Shown: positions 17,297-26,854, counted from the stretch's first letter. The stretch: 45,916 bases of DNA from Bacteroidales bacterium (GCA_011045955.1 DSBV01000027.1:1-45916), one strand, 5' to 3'. The notes: a model not told the origin generated them from the sequence alone. A program made the numbers and translations.

Positions 17297-17731
17297 GATG
17301 ATCAATTTTAGGATTATAGCAGTATCATAACTTTAAGTCATGTAATGTTACAAAAAAAATACTATACCCATGTAACATGAATCAATAAATTCAGCCGGGC
17401 TATTTTTTATGGAAATGGGTCAGGTTGCACCAGAAAGAGTCGGGATAAAGGGAATATGATGGAGTTAAAGGAAGTTAGAAGGAAAGCGAACTGTTAAACC
17501 AAACAAGGATGGAGCATAAAGATTCGGAATGAGCAGGAATTGTACAATGGAAAGGAATTGGAGCGTGTAAAACCGAAATCGGCATCCAGAAATATTTTTA
17601 GAGGAGATTGGTCAGCTGGAACAATTTGTTTAAATGTATTTTGCACTTCTATTGACTAACCTCCTCTAAATTATTTCCTATTTGGACACTTGGATTAAAT
17701 AAAAAGGAGTCAACTATAGTCAACTTTTGGG
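17297..17731. other. Non-coding stretch between M28 gene and tRNA-Pro
   Basis: No gene is seen. It contains two CATGTAA direct repeats 30 bases apart (17339 and 17369), with ATGTTAC/GTAACAT inverted arms upstream of the M28 start. A purine-rich stretch follows (about 17405-17580), then a strong stem-loop (17597-17670), then two tandem AGTCAACT units (17708 and 17718) beside the tRNA. Confidence 0.6.
17597..17670. repeat. Intergenic stem-loop repeat, copy 3 (divergent)
   Basis: TTTAGAGGAG at the left pairs exactly with CTCCTCTAAA at the right, and the stem continues through ATTGGTCAG/CTATTGACTAAC with one mismatch and two G-T pairs, about 19 pairs with a 36-base loop. Its right arm and loop end (TTGCACTTCTATTGACTAA) resemble copies 1 and 2. 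Confidence 0.65.
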
Positions 17732-17805
17732 TCGGGGTGGGGAGACTCGAACTCCCGGCCTCTACGTCCCGAACGTAGCGCGCTAGCCAACTGCGCCACA
17801 CCCCG
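17732..17805 (-). tRNA. tRNA-Pro (anticodon CGG)
   Basis: On the minus strand a full cloverleaf can be drawn: acceptor CGGGGTG/CACCCCG, D-stem GCGC/GCGC, anticodon stem CTACG/CGTAG with loop TTCGGGA giving anticodon CGG, variable AGGCC, T-arm GGGAG TTCGAGT CTCCC, and discriminator A. CCA is not encoded. No gene-sized element is attached to its 3' side. Confidence 0.95.
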
Positions 17806-17908
17806 CTTGCGCTTGCAAAATTACTACAATTTTACAATCGCCATAATAGTATTGCCCAGTTTTTTGGATTTTTTATAACTTGTGGTACAGAATCCAAAAC
17901 TTTAAGGA

Positions 17909-19180
17909 ATGGAAGAACGGCTTTTACATTTTATTTGGCGCTATCAATCTTTTAACTTTAACGGGCTATACACTACAAAGGGCGATACTATTGAGGTAAT
18001 CGATCCCGGATTGTATAATACCGACTCAGGTCCCGATTTTTCCAACGCAAAAGTTCGAATTGGTGATACTATTTGGGTGGGGAACGTTGAAATGCACATC
18101 AAATCGTCCGACTGGTTTACCCATAACCATCAAACCGATAACGCTTACAACAATGTAATTCTACACGTAGTTGTTGAGCATGATAGAACCGCAGTAACAT
18201 CGATCGGAGTAGAAATCCCGACATTAGTCATCCCTTACCCCAACGAACTGGTGTATAACCATGAAAGTTTGATTAGATCGCCCGAATGGATTCCATGCGC
18301 CAGTAAAATTGGAGATGTTGACTCATTGCTAATTAACTCAACCCTTGATCGAATGCAGGTTGAAAGGCTTGAAAGCAAGAGTCAACGAGTAGTTGAACTA
18401 GTTGGTCAATGCAACGGGAGTTGGGAGGAGGCTTTCTACCGCGATTTATGCCGTTCATTTGGCCTAAAGAGCAACGCACTATCCTTTCAGCTACTGGCTC
18501 AAAGCTTACCACAAAAAGTGTTGGCTAAACATAAAAACAGTGAATTTCAACTTGAGGCCCTACTATTCGGTCAATCGGGCCTGCTCGATAAAGCAAAAAC
18601 CGACAACTACGTTATTTCCTTGAAACATGAGTACAACTATCTGAAAAATAAATTTTCACTTACACCCATAGAGCCAAGCCTTTGGAAGTTTATGAGGCTC
18701 AGACCAGCATCGTTCCCAACCATAAGAATTGCCCTTTTGGCAATGCTTGCACACAAATCGTCAGGTCTTTTCTCTCAGCTTATGGAGGTAAAAAACATTG
18801 ATGATGTAATTAAATTCTTTGCAGTTGAAGCATCGGATTACTGGACTAATCACTATATTTTTGGTGAGGAATCAGTACCTAAGAAAAAACGTTTAGGCAG
18901 GGAAACCATAAGGCTGATAACAATAAACACAATTATCCCTTTCATGTATAGCTACGGTCGGAGCAGGGCAAAAGCTGACCTTGAGACCAAAGCGCTAACT
19001 ATACTCCAACAATTGCCACCCGAGAACAATGCAATTGTCAGAAACTTTGGCGCCCTGGGTATCAAAGCATTATCAGCATTTGACACTCAGGCATTAATTC
19101 ACCTTAAAACCTTTTACTGCGAAACCCGAAAATGTATTTACTGCCCTATTGGTGTTAGTATTTTACGAAAACAATTATAA
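17909..19180 (+). CDS. DUF2851 family protein
   Basis: The 423-residue protein starts MEERLLHFIWRYQSFN and contains DPGLYNTDSGPDFSNAKVRI and GNVEMHIKSSDWFTHNHQTD, the hallmarks of DUF2851, a family found mainly in Bacteroidota. Function is unknown. The C-terminus has three cysteines in CETRKCIYCP, a possible metal site. No signal peptide or membrane segment is seen, so it is probably cytoplasmic. It is followed by a potassium channel 27 bases downstream and may be co-transcribed with it. Confidence 0.88.
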   Translation: MEERLLHFIWRYQSFNFNGLYTTKGDTIEVIDPGLYNTDSGPDFSNAKVRIGDTIWVGNVEMHIKSSDWFTHNHQTDNAYNNVILHVVVEHDRTAVTSIGVEIPTLVIPYPNELVYNHESLIRSPEWIPCASKIGDVDSLLINSTLDRMQVERLESKSQRVVELVGQCNGSWEEAFYRDLCRSFGLKSNALSFQLLAQSLPQKVLAKHKNSEFQLEALLFGQSGLLDKAKTDNYVISLKHEYNYLKNKFSLTPIEPSLWKFMRLRPASFPTIRIALLAMLAHKSSGLFSQLMEVKNIDDVIKFFAVEASDYWTNHYIFGEESVPKKKRLGRETIRLITINTIIPFMYSYGRSRAKADLETKALTILQQLPPENNAIVRNFGALGIKALSAFDTQALIHLKTFYCETRKCIYCPIGVSILRKQL

Positions 19181-19207
19181 TTTTAAAGCGTCGTAAAAAA
19201 TTGCTGA

Positions 19208-20212
19208 ATGGAGCAAAAAGGAGGTAGAACATTAGCGCTTGCAATCACAATTCTCCTAAGTATAATAACCATAGGTACAGTTGGTTATATCCACATTGAA
19301 GATTTTACATTCACTGAAGCAATCTACATGACCGTTATTACAATCGGTACAGTAGGATTTAAGGAGGTTCGACCGCTTTCACCAGAAGGAATGTGGTTTA
19401 CTGTAACACTTATCATTATTAGCATTGGATTCTTTGCCTATGCAGCTACCTTCTTAGCCAAATACTTTTCGGAACACATTCTTTCTCGTTACTCAAATAA
19501 GAAGATCATGGAAAAGAAGATTGCAAAAATGCAGAACCATGTTATAGTGGTGGGATACGGACGTAATGGTTCACAGGCTGTTGAGGAACTGCTAACGCAT
19601 AACATCCCTGTTGTTGTTATTGAGAACAGGCCCAAAGTGATTGAATACATAAAGCAAAACCCCAAAATAGCCTACGTTGAAGGCGATGCCACATCGGATA
19701 CAGCATTGCTACACGCAGGAGTTGAAAGAGCTAAAGCCCTGATAACGGCACTGGCAAGTGATGCCGATAATCTGTTTGTGGTTATTACGGCAAGGGAAAT
19801 GAACCCCAAACTTCAAATTATTAGTCGCGCATCGGCGGTGACCAACGATAGGAAGCTCAAGCTGGCTGGAGCCGACAATGTGATATTGCCCGATAAGGTT
19901 GGCGGTCAAAAAATGGCAAAACTTGTCATACAGCCCGATATACTTGAATTTGTTGAAAATATCATGCTTAAACGAACAGGAAATATTAGCCTCTACGAAA
20001 TATCCTGCAAAAAAATTCATAACATTGGGGCAAAAACCATTCAGGAACTAGGGATAAAAGAGAAAACTGGAGTAAACATTGTGGGTGTTCGAAATCCCAT
20101 TGGCGAATACATACTTAACCCTGAACCAAGCTACTTGATCACGCACAATACCATGCTTTTTGTGTTGGGTACCAGTAATCAAGTGCAAATATTAAAGGAT
20201 TTAATCTCCTAA
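19208..20212 (+). CDS. Two-TM potassium channel with RCK (TrkA-N/TrkA-C) domain
   Basis: The 334-residue protein has TM1 (~9-27), a pore helix and filter (~37-53), TM2 (~63-85), then an RCK NAD-binding fold starting HVIVVGYGRNGSQ at 111 and a TrkA-C domain from ~255. This is the MthK-like layout, where ligand binding to the RCK ring gates potassium flow. The filter reads TVGFKE at 48-53, where canonical channels have TVGYGD; both the tyrosine and the second glycine differ. A second ITIGTVG string occurs at 21-26 at the end of TM1. The gene lies between DUF2851 and an SDR gene and probably belongs to the same transcript. Confidence 0.88.
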   Translation: MEQKGGRTLALAITILLSIITIGTVGYIHIEDFTFTEAIYMTVITIGTVGFKEVRPLSPEGMWFTVTLIIISIGFFAYAATFLAKYFSEHILSRYSNKKIMEKKIAKMQNHVIVVGYGRNGSQAVEELLTHNIPVVVIENRPKVIEYIKQNPKIAYVEGDATSDTALLHAGVERAKALITALASDADNLFVVITAREMNPKLQIISRASAVTNDRKLKLAGADNVILPDKVGGQKMAKLVIQPDILEFVENIMLKRTGNISLYEISCKKIHNIGAKTIQELGIKEKTGVNIVGVRNPIGEYILNPEPSYLITHNTMLFVLGTSNQVQILKDLIS

Positions 20213-20224
20213 ACCTCACAGAAA

Positions 20225-21112
20225 ATGAGAATTCTTATTACCGGAGCAAATGGCCTTGTAGGGAAAAACATAGCAAAAGTTTTAATTGCCACTAACCAGG
20301 TTGAAGTTTTTGCCACATCGCTTAAAAAGTTTCAACTCGAGGGGGCAACCACTTTTACATCGAACCTGTTGAATGCTGACATAAACCACATGGTTGATGA
20401 TATTAGACCCGAAACAGTAGTTCACTGCGCTGCCCTTTCAAGCCCCGATGCCTGTGAGGTTGACAGGTATGCCTGCCACAGGATGAATGTGGGACTCACC
20501 AAGCGCATTGTATCGGCCTGTGTGAATTATAATGTACACCTGGTTTTCCTCTCAACCGATTTTATTTTTGACGGTGCCAAAGACAACTACACGGAGTTGG
20601 ATATGCCCAACCCTGTAAATTACTATGGCGAATCGAAAGTTGAAGCCGAAAAGCTAATTCAGGCCTCTGGTGTAGTCAATACAATTGTAAGAACCTCGTT
20701 GGTTTACGGGGTTGAGACCAAACTTTCGCGCCCAAATATTTTAACTCGGGTAATCGATAACCTTCGCAAAAACAAGCAGTACAAAGTACCTAGCGATCAA
20801 ATTCGCACCCCAACCTATGCTCCGGATTTAGCTTCTGCCATCTCCCAGATCTGTTTGAACAGGGTTACAGGCATTTATAATATTTCTGGAGACCGAATAA
20901 TTTCAGTTGCCGATTTTGCCATACTTGCTGCAAAAGCCTTTAACCTGAACCACGAATTGCTATTGCCAGTAAATTCAAATGACTTAGCCGAGGCTGCTCC
21001 ACGACCCAAAACCACCCCGTTAGATATAAGCAAGGCAAAAAACGATTTAAACTTCACACCTACTCCCATTGAAATGGCACTGGAAAAAATTAAAATCGCG
21101 CTAAATAGTTAA
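20225..21112 (+). CDS. dTDP-4-dehydrorhamnose reductase-like SDR (RmlD family)
   Basis: The 295-residue extended SDR has the NAD(P) motif GANGLVG (residues 7-13), HCAALSSPDACE near 68, STDFIFDG near 109 and the catalytic YYGESK near 134. This pattern matches RmlD/StrL reductases, which reduce dTDP-4-keto-6-deoxy sugars for cell-surface polysaccharide. No other rml gene is adjacent, so the substrate cannot be fixed from context. It begins 12 bases after the channel gene. Confidence 0.82.
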   Translation: MRILITGANGLVGKNIAKVLIATNQVEVFATSLKKFQLEGATTFTSNLLNADINHMVDDIRPETVVHCAALSSPDACEVDRYACHRMNVGLTKRIVSACVNYNVHLVFLSTDFIFDGAKDNYTELDMPNPVNYYGESKVEAEKLIQASGVVNTIVRTSLVYGVETKLSRPNILTRVIDNLRKNKQYKVPSDQIRTPTYAPDLASAISQICLNRVTGIYNISGDRIISVADFAILAAKAFNLNHELLLPVNSNDLAEAAPRPKTTPLDISKAKNDLNFTPTPIEMALEKIKIALNS

Positions 21113-21222
21113 AATATACTATAAACAATCTATAATGCTGTATATCATTATTTTAAGCAGTTATAAACTAATGGCTGTGCTAAAAAAAAGTATCAATTGT
21201 AACGATATTGAAAAAAAGGGTT

Positions 21223-21230
21223 TATCTTTG
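21223..21230 (+). promoter_or_regulatory. -7 box of the rpsO promoter
   Basis: TATCTTTG matches TAnnTTTG, 44 bases before the rpsO ATG. A TTG at 21197-21199 is 23 bases upstream, near the upper limit for a -33 element. Confidence 0.6.
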
Positions 21231-21274
21231 CACTTCAAATTAAGTAGTAAATCTACCCACTAATTATCAGCGTT

Positions 21275-21547
21275 ATGAACTATTTGACGGCCGAAAAAAA
21301 ACAAGAGATTTTTGAGAAGTACGGGAAGTCCAATACCGATACTGGCTCACCTGAGAGCCAAATCGCGTTATTCTCCTACCGTATCAACCATTTAACTGAG
21401 CACCTAAAGGTTCACCGCAAGGATTATGGTACCCAGCGCGCTCTGTTAAAGTTGGTGGGTAAGCGCAGGAGGCTTTTGGATTACTTAAAAGAAAACGATA
21501 TTGAAAGATATCGAACAATAGTTAAGGAACTAAATCTCAGAAAGTAA
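21275..21547 (+). CDS. rpsO: 30S ribosomal protein S15
   Basis: The 90-residue protein has the S15 signature [31 protein letters not shown] and [19 protein letters not shown]15 binds 16S rRNA early in small-subunit assembly. As in many bacteria it precedes pnp, but here a strong terminator separates them. Confidence 0.97.
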   Translation: MNYLTAEKKQEIFEKYGKSNTDTGSPESQIALFSYRINHLTEHLKVHRKDYGTQRALLKLVGKRRRLLDYLKENDIERYRTIVKELNLRK

Positions 21548-21553
21548 GAAATC

Positions 21554-21586
21554 AAAAAAGGCAATTTCTAAAATTGCCTTTTTTTA
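21554..21586 (+). terminator. Terminator between rpsO and pnp
   Basis: A 14-pair stem (AAAAAAGGCAATTT with AAATTGCCTTTTTT, loop CTA) followed by T, seven bases after rpsO. It implies that pnp needs read-through or its own promoter. Confidence 0.85.
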
Positions 21587-21600
21587 ATCGTTACCACAAC

Positions 21601-21626
21601 CTCCAGAGGATATGAATCCTTTGGGG
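21601..21626 (+). promoter_or_regulatory. Hairpin in the pnp leader
   Basis: CTCCAGAGGAT pairs with ATCCTTTGGGG across an ATGA loop, 11 continuous pairs with two G-U. It lies 60 bases before the pnp ATG and has no T tract, so it is not a terminator. Confidence 0.5.
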
Positions 21627-21686
21627 TTTAATTGTTTAAACACAGGCACTATTATATTGTTGATTTTATCTATATAAATTTAAATT

Positions 21687-23813
21687 ATGCAGAAAGTTGT
21701 AAAAAAGACAATCGATTTGGGCGATGGCCGAACCATTACCATTGAAACTGGTAAACTGGCCAAGCAAGCTCACGGATCGGTTGTACTAACAATGGGTAAA
21801 ACCATGCTTCTCGCTACAGTTGTAAGCGCTCAGGAAGCAAAAGAAGACGTTGATTTTATGCCACTAAGCGTGGAGTACAAGGAGAAGTTTGCCGCAAGCG
21901 GTCGTTTCCCAGGAGGTTTTTTAAAACGCGAATCGAAACCATCGGATTATGAAATACTTGTTGCCCGCTTGGTTGACCGCGCCTTACGTCCACTATTCCC
22001 CGAAGATTACCATGCCGAAACCTTTGTAACCATTAACCTCATTTCCGCTGAAAAGGAAATCATGCCCGACGCCCTTGCTGGGTTAACAGCCTCAGCTGCA
22101 CTGGCCGTTTCCGATGTTCCCTTCCACGGTCCTATCTCAGAGGTAAGGGTTGCTCGCATTAACGGCAAGTTAAAAATCAATCCCACATTCAAGGAAGTTG
22201 AAGAGGCCGATATCGATATGATTGTTGGAGCCACCTACGATAATATCCTGATGGTTGAAGGCGAACTGAAAGAGGTGTCGGAAGCCGATATGCTGGAAGC
22301 AATTAAGTTTGCTCATGAGGCCATTAAACCCCAGTGCTTGGCTCAAATAGAATTCGCCAAGGAACTCGGCGTTGTTAAACGCACCTACTGCCACGAAATC
22401 AACGACGAGGAGCTCAAGGCAAAGGTTCACGAGTTTTGCTACGACAAGGTTTACCAGGTAGCCAAATCGATGCTACCCAAACAAGAACGCACGGCAGCAT
22501 TCGAAGCCATTAAACAAGCCTTTATTGAAACCATTCCGGAAGAGGAGCGCGAGGCAAAGCAGTCCATGGTAAACCGGTACTACCATGCAGTAGAAAAGGA
22601 GGCCATGCGCAACATGATTCTTAACGAGGGTGTTCGCCTCGACGGGCGCAAAACCCACGAAATACGCCCAATCTGGTGCGAGGTTGATTACCTGCCCATG
22701 GCACATGGTTCAGCTATTTTCACCCGTGGCGAAACACAATCGCTCACCACGGTAACCCTCGGTACCAAGCTCGACGAAAAAATTATCGATGAGGTGCTGA
22801 TGCAGGGAACTGAGAAGTTTACCCTGCACTACAATTTCCCTCCTTTCTCTACAGGCGATGCCAGACCTTCAAGAGGTGTTAGCCGCAGGGAGATTGGTCA
22901 TGGCAACCTTGCCCACAGGGCATTAAAGAATATGATTCCCGAAGCCCCTGAAAATCCTTACGCAATCCGTGTTGTAAGTGACATACTTGAATCGAATGGT
23001 TCATCGTCAATGGCCACTGTTTGCGCAGGCACCCTGGCGCTGATGGATGCAGGAGTTCAGATCAAAAAACCCGTATCGGGCATAGCCATGGGGCTTATCA
23101 CCGAAAAGGGTTCGGATAGGTATGCCGTACTCTCCGACATCCTTGGCGATGAAGACCACTTAGGCGACATGGACTTTAAGGTTGCCGGAACCCGCGATGG
23201 CATTACCGCCACGCAAATGGACATAAAGGTTGATGGCCTATCGTACGAGGTGCTTGCTAAAGCACTAAAACAAGCCCACGAGGGACGTATGTACATCCTG
23301 AACATCATGATGCAGACCATTTCTGAACCCCGTCCCGACTTTAAACCCCATGCACCTCGCATTGAGCAGTTCAACATACCTCGAGAGACAATTGGTGCTG
23401 TTATAGGCCCCGGCGGTAAAGTAATTCAGGAAATTCAGAGCGAGACAGAAACCACCATCACCATCGAAGAGATTAACGACCATGGTGTAGTAAGTGTATT
23501 TGCTGAAAGTGCCGAAAGCCGCGATGCTGCCGTAAAATGGATTAAAGGAATTGTTGCTGTTCCCGAGGTAGGCGAAATTTACAAGGGTAAGGTCAAATCA
23601 ATTATGCCCTTTGGCGCTTTTATTGAGATACTTCCAGGCAAAGATGGGTTACTTCATATCTCAGAGATTGAATGGCACAGGCTGGAAAAAGTTGAAGAGG
23701 TGCTCAAGGAAGGCGATTGGGTTGAAGTTAAACTTATCGAAATTGATAAGAAAACCGGAAAACTTAAACTTTCACGCAAGGTACTAATGCCAAAACCAGA
23801 GAAAAACAAATAG
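21687..23813 (+). CDS. pnp: Polyribonucleotide nucleotidyltransferase (PNPase)
   Basis: The 708-residue exoribonuclease degrades RNA 3' to 5' with phosphate. Visible in order are the first RNase PH domain ([20 protein letters not shown]), the helical linker, the second RNase PH domain ([28 protein letters not shown] with [20 protein letters not shown]), the KH domain ([17 protein letters not shown] near 570) and the S1 domain ([20 protein letters not shown]). The length is normal. It is followed by a terminator. Confidence 0.97.
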   Translation: MQKVVKKTIDLGDGRTITIETGKLAKQAHGSVVLTMGKTMLLATVVSAQEAKEDVDFMPLSVEYKEKFAASGRFPGGFLKRESKPSDYEILVARLVDRALRPLFPEDYHAETFVTINLISAEKEIMPDALAGLTASAALAVSDVPFHGPISEVRVARINGKLKINPTFKEVEEADIDMIVGATYDNILMVEGELKEVSEADMLEAIKFAHEAIKPQCLAQIEFAKELGVVKRTYCHEINDEELKAKVHEFCYDKVYQVAKSMLPKQERTAAFEAIKQAFIETIPEEEREAKQSMVNRYYHAVEKEAMRNMILNEGVRLDGRKTHEIRPIWCEVDYLPMAHGSAIFTRGETQSLTTVTLGTKLDEKIIDEVLMQGTEKFTLHYNFPPFSTGDARPSRGVSRREIGHGNLAHRALKNMIPEAPENPYAIRVVSDILESNGSSSMATVCAGTLALMDAGVQIKKPVSGIAMGLITEKGSDRYAVLSDILGDEDHLGDMDFKVAGTRDGITATQMDIKVDGLSYEVLAKALKQAHEGRMYILNIMMQTISEPRPDFKPHAPRIEQFNIPRETIGAVIGPGGKVIQEIQSETETTITIEEINDHGVVSVFAESAESRDAAVKWIKGIVAVPEVGEIYKGKVKSIMPFGAFIEILPGKDGLLHISEIEWHRLEKVEEVLKEGDWVEVKLIEIDKKTGKLKLSRKVLMPKPEKNK

Positions 23814-23814
23814 T

Positions 23815-23844
23815 AAAAAAGCAGGGGCACCTCTGCTTTTTTTA
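23815..23844 (+). terminator. Terminator after pnp
   Basis: AAAAAAGCAGGG pairs with CCTCTGCTTTTTT around a GCAC loop with one G-T pair, ending in a T tract, two bases after the stop codon. Confidence 0.8.
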
Positions 23845-23906
23845 TTTACCACCAAAAAACAACGGTTTTTTTTAAGACTTAGTGCAAAGTTTGTATTATT
23901 TTATTG

Positions 23907-23914
23907 TATTTTTG
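23907..23914 (+). promoter_or_regulatory. -7 box of the prolyl oligopeptidase gene
   Basis: TATTTTTG matches TAnnTTTG, 30 bases before the chosen ATG at 23945. A start at 23882 would lie upstream of it. Confidence 0.5.
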
Positions 23915-23944
23915 TTTGTACATCACTACAAAAATTTGAAAGCG

Positions 23945-26059
23945 ATGAAAAAGTCAGTCATAACACTGCTGTTAGTTACACCACTAATGATCACTATGTC
24001 GTGTAATATATCAAAAGTAAAATATCCTAAAACCAAAAAGGTAGATGTGGTTGATGAATATTTCGGAGTGAAGGTTGCCGATCCCTATCGCTGGCTTGAA
24101 GATGATAAATCGCCTGAGGTTGCTGAATGGGTAAAACAGCAAAATGAGATCACTTTCAACTACCTTAACGCTATACCTTTCCGCAGCAAAATAAAAGAAA
24201 GGTTAACCACCATTTGGAACCATACCTCAATGGGAACCCCATTTAAAGCGGGAGGCAGGTATTTCTTTTTCAAGAAGGATGGCCTTCAGAACCAAAGCGT
24301 TCTTTACATGATGGAAAATCTTGAGGCTGAGCCTAAAGTAATTCTTGATCCAAACACCTTTAGCGAGGATGGAACCGTATCGCTATCAAAAGTTAGCGTA
24401 TCGCGCGATGGCAAGTACCTTGCTTATTCCATTAACGATGGCGGGTCGGACTGGCAAAAGATAAAAGTGATTAAACTGCCCAGCGGAGAGCAACTTCCTG
24501 ACGAAATCAACTGGGTAAAGTTCTCATCCATTGCTTGGTTAAACGATGGCTTCTTCTATAGCCGTTACGATAAACCCAATGAGGGCTCGGAATTATCCAA
24601 CATCAACCAAAACCATAAAGTTTTTTATCACAAGGTAGGAACGCCGGTTGAAACCGATAAGTTGATATTCTCAAACAGCGAGTATCCATTGCGCAACTAC
24701 TCCGCCCAAACCACCGAGGACGAAAAATATCTCATTATTTATGAATCGGAATCAACCTATGGGAATTCCATATACGTGAAGAACCTAAAAGATCCCAAGG
24801 CGAATTTATCGAAAATAACCACCGGCTTTGAGTTTGAGTACAGCGTACTCGACCATGTTGATGATTATCTTATAGTTTTAACCAACTACAAGGCTCCCAA
24901 GTACAAACTGGTAAAAATCAATGTTAACAGCATGGATATTGGCAACTGGCGCGACATTCTACCTGAACGCAAGGATGTTCTCAAGGGATGCGCCCTTATC
25001 AATAAAAAGATTATAGCCAATTACATTATTGATGCTAAGAGCCAGGCAGAGGTTTATAACCTAGACGGGAGCAAGATTGCTGATATTGAACTCCCAACCC
25101 TAGGTACAATATCAGGAATAAGTGGCAACATAAATGACTCAATTGCCTTTTATTCATTCTCATCGTTTACAGTTCCTCCAACCGTTGTAAAATACAACGT
25201 AAATAGCAATACCTCCACCCAATTCTTTAGCCCTAACATCGACTTTAGGTTTGATGATTACGAAACCAAGCAGGTGTTCTACACCAGCAAAGATGGTACA
25301 CTTGTCCCCATGTTCATTGTTCATAAAAAAGGACTTAAACTCGATGGCAACAACCCCACCCTTCTTTACGGTTATGGTGGATTTAACATTAGCCTTCTGC
25401 CCTACTTCAGCACATCGCGACTATTCTGGCTTGAGCAAGGTGGCATATTTGCCATGGCAAACCTAAGGGGTGGCGGTGAGTACGGCGAGAACTGGTATCG
25501 CGCGGGCACAAAGCTGAACAAGCAAAACGTATTCGACGACTTTATTGCAGCCGCCGAGTACTTGATCAAAGAAAAGTACACCTCACCCAAAAAGCTTGCC
25601 ATCCAGGGTGGATCGAACGGCGGCCTACTCGTTGGTGCAGTAACCAACCAACGCCCCGATTTATTCAAGGTTGCCATACCTCAGGTTGGCGTTATGGATA
25701 TGCTAAGGTACCATAACTTTACTATAGGTTGGGCATGGGCTAACGATTACGGCACCAGCAACGACTCCATCCAGTTCCTAAACCTTTACAGCTATTCCCC
25801 ACTCCATAATATCAAACCCAAAACCAATTACCCGGCTATACTTGTAACCACTGCCGACCACGACGACAGGGTTGTGCCAGCTCATTCATTCAAGTACATT
25901 GCTACCATGCAAGAGAAAAACCCTAACCCTAAAAATCCGGCTCTTATACGAATTCAAACCCGTGCCGGACACGGAGCAGGTATGCCTACCTCTATGGTTA
26001 TTGATGAATATGCCGATATTTACGCATTCATCATGTATAACATGGGAATGCAATACTAG
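23945..26059 (+). CDS. Prolyl oligopeptidase family lipoprotein (S9A)
   Basis: The 704-residue protein begins with a lipoprotein signal (MKKSVITLLLVTPLMITMSC, cysteine 20), so it is likely outside the cytoplasm. The mature N-terminus has DEYFGVKVADPYRWLEDDKSPE, typical of prolyl oligopeptidase. The propeller spans roughly 90-430 and the hydrolase domain follows. The triad is visible: S557 in GGSNGG, D641 in ADHDDRVVP and H676 in AGHGAG. These enzymes cut short peptides after proline. An upstream in-frame start at 23882 is rejected because it precedes the promoter box. It is flanked by terminators on both sides. Confidence 0.95.
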   Translation: MKKSVITLLLVTPLMITMSCNISKVKYPKTKKVDVVDEYFGVKVADPYRWLEDDKSPEVAEWVKQQNEITFNYLNAIPFRSKIKERLTTIWNHTSMGTPFKAGGRYFFFKKDGLQNQSVLYMMENLEAEPKVILDPNTFSEDGTVSLSKVSVSRDGKYLAYSINDGGSDWQKIKVIKLPSGEQLPDEINWVKFSSIAWLNDGFFYSRYDKPNEGSELSNINQNHKVFYHKVGTPVETDKLIFSNSEYPLRNYSAQTTEDEKYLIIYESESTYGNSIYVKNLKDPKANLSKITTGFEFEYSVLDHVDDYLIVLTNYKAPKYKLVKINVNSMDIGNWRDILPERKDVLKGCALINKKIIANYIIDAKSQAEVYNLDGSKIADIELPTLGTISGISGNINDSIAFYSFSSFTVPPTVVKYNVNSNTSTQFFSPNIDFRFDDYETKQVFYTSKDGTLVPMFIVHKKGLKLDGNNPTLLYGYGGFNISLLPYFSTSRLFWLEQGGIFAMANLRGGGEYGENWYRAGTKLNKQNVFDDFIAAAEYLIKEKYTSPKKLAIQGGSNGGLLVGAVTNQRPDLFKVAIPQVGVMDMLRYHNFTIGWAWANDYGTSNDSIQFLNLYSYSPLHNIKPKTNYPAILVTTADHDDRVVPAHSFKYIATMQEKNPNPKNPALIRIQTRAGHGAGMPTSMVIDEYADIYAFIMYNMGMQY

Positions 26060-26077
26060 ATTTGTGTTAAAATTATG

Positions 26078-26118
26078 AAAGGGTTGGGGTACAAAACTCC
26101 AACCCCTTTTGTTTTTTA
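26078..26118 (+). terminator. Terminator after the prolyl oligopeptidase gene
   Basis: AAAGGGTTGG pairs with CCAACCCCTTT with one bulged base and is followed by GTTTTTT. Confidence 0.75.
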
Positions 26119-26165
26119 TACACCAAAAATATAACTTAGCCAGAAATTAATGCCTTTGTCAAACT

Positions 26166-26795
26166 ATGCATTACCTTGTAATTGAAGGGAATATTGGTGC
26201 AGGCAAAACAACCCTTGCCACCATGTTGGCTAAAGAACTTAACGCCAAGTTAATCCTGGAACAATTTGCCGATAACCCCTTTCTACCCAAATTCTACAAA
26301 AACCCTGAACGTTATAGCTTCCCCCTTGAACTCTCCTTCCTGGCAGAGCGATACTCCCAGCTCAACAACGAGTTACGTTCAGCTTCCCTTTTCCACTCAC
26401 TAACCGTTGCCGATTACTACTTCATGAAATCGCTTATTTTTGCACAGAACACACTAAACGGCGACGAACTTCAGCTTTACAAACAACTCTTCTCAATTAT
26501 ATACAACATTCTTCCCAAGCCCGACCTGTACGTGTATCTCCACTTGCCCACCGACCGCTTATTAAAAAACATTCAAAAAAGAGGAAGGGATTACGAACAA
26601 TCCATAACCGTTGAATACCTTAACGGAATTACCGAAGGATATTTTGATTTTTTCAAGCAACATCCAGAATACACATTTTTGGTAATTGACACTTCAAAGA
26701 TTGATTTCGTGGCAAACCACCAGGACTTTCTTAAAATCAAATCGGCGATTTTTAACCAACATTACAAAAAAGGTGTTAACTTGGTCTCGTTGTAA
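26166..26795 (+). CDS. Deoxynucleoside kinase (dAdo/dGuo kinase family)
   Basis: The 209-residue protein has a P-loop GNIGAGKTT at 8-16, the LEQFADNPFLPKFY segment where the family has its substrate loop, and FLAERYSQL near 58. It phosphorylates deoxyribonucleosides for DNA salvage using ATP. Which base it prefers cannot be told from the sequence. It is a single gene followed by two tandem promoters for the next gene. Confidence 0.9.
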   Translation: MHYLVIEGNIGAGKTTLATMLAKELNAKLILEQFADNPFLPKFYKNPERYSFPLELSFLAERYSQLNNELRSASLFHSLTVADYYFMKSLIFAQNTLNGDELQLYKQLFSIIYNILPKPDLYVYLHLPTDRLLKNIQKRGRDYEQSITVEYLNGITEGYFDFFKQHPEYTFLVIDTSKIDFVANHQDFLKIKSAIFNQHYKKGVNLVSL

Positions 26796-26813
26796 AACAA
26801 ATGTTTATTTTTG
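26781..26813 (+). promoter_or_regulatory. Promoter P1 for the OmpA-like/TPR lipoprotein
   Basis: TTGG at 26781 and TATTTTTG at 26806-26813 are separated by 22 bases. The -33 part lies within the last codons of the kinase gene. Confidence 0.5.
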
Positions 26814-26823
26814 CTTCATCAAT

Positions 26824-26854
26824 TTGATAAATTGGAATTTAAGTAGTATGTTTG
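26824..26854 (+). promoter_or_regulatory. Promoter P2 for the OmpA-like/TPR lipoprotein
   Basis: TTG at 26824-26826, a 20-base spacer and TATGTTTG at 26847-26854 give a near-ideal match to the Bacteroidota promoter. The leader would be about 50 bases. Confidence 0.6.

Noticed and set aside
17300-17805. An integrated element at tRNA-Pro
   Set aside because: No integrase or attachment-site duplication of the tRNA end was seen, and genes on both sides are ordinary core genes. Only short AGTCAACT repeats are present.
21554-21586. rpsO and pnp as one simple operon
   Set aside because: A strong terminator lies between them. Some read-through may occur, but the structure argues against full co-transcription.
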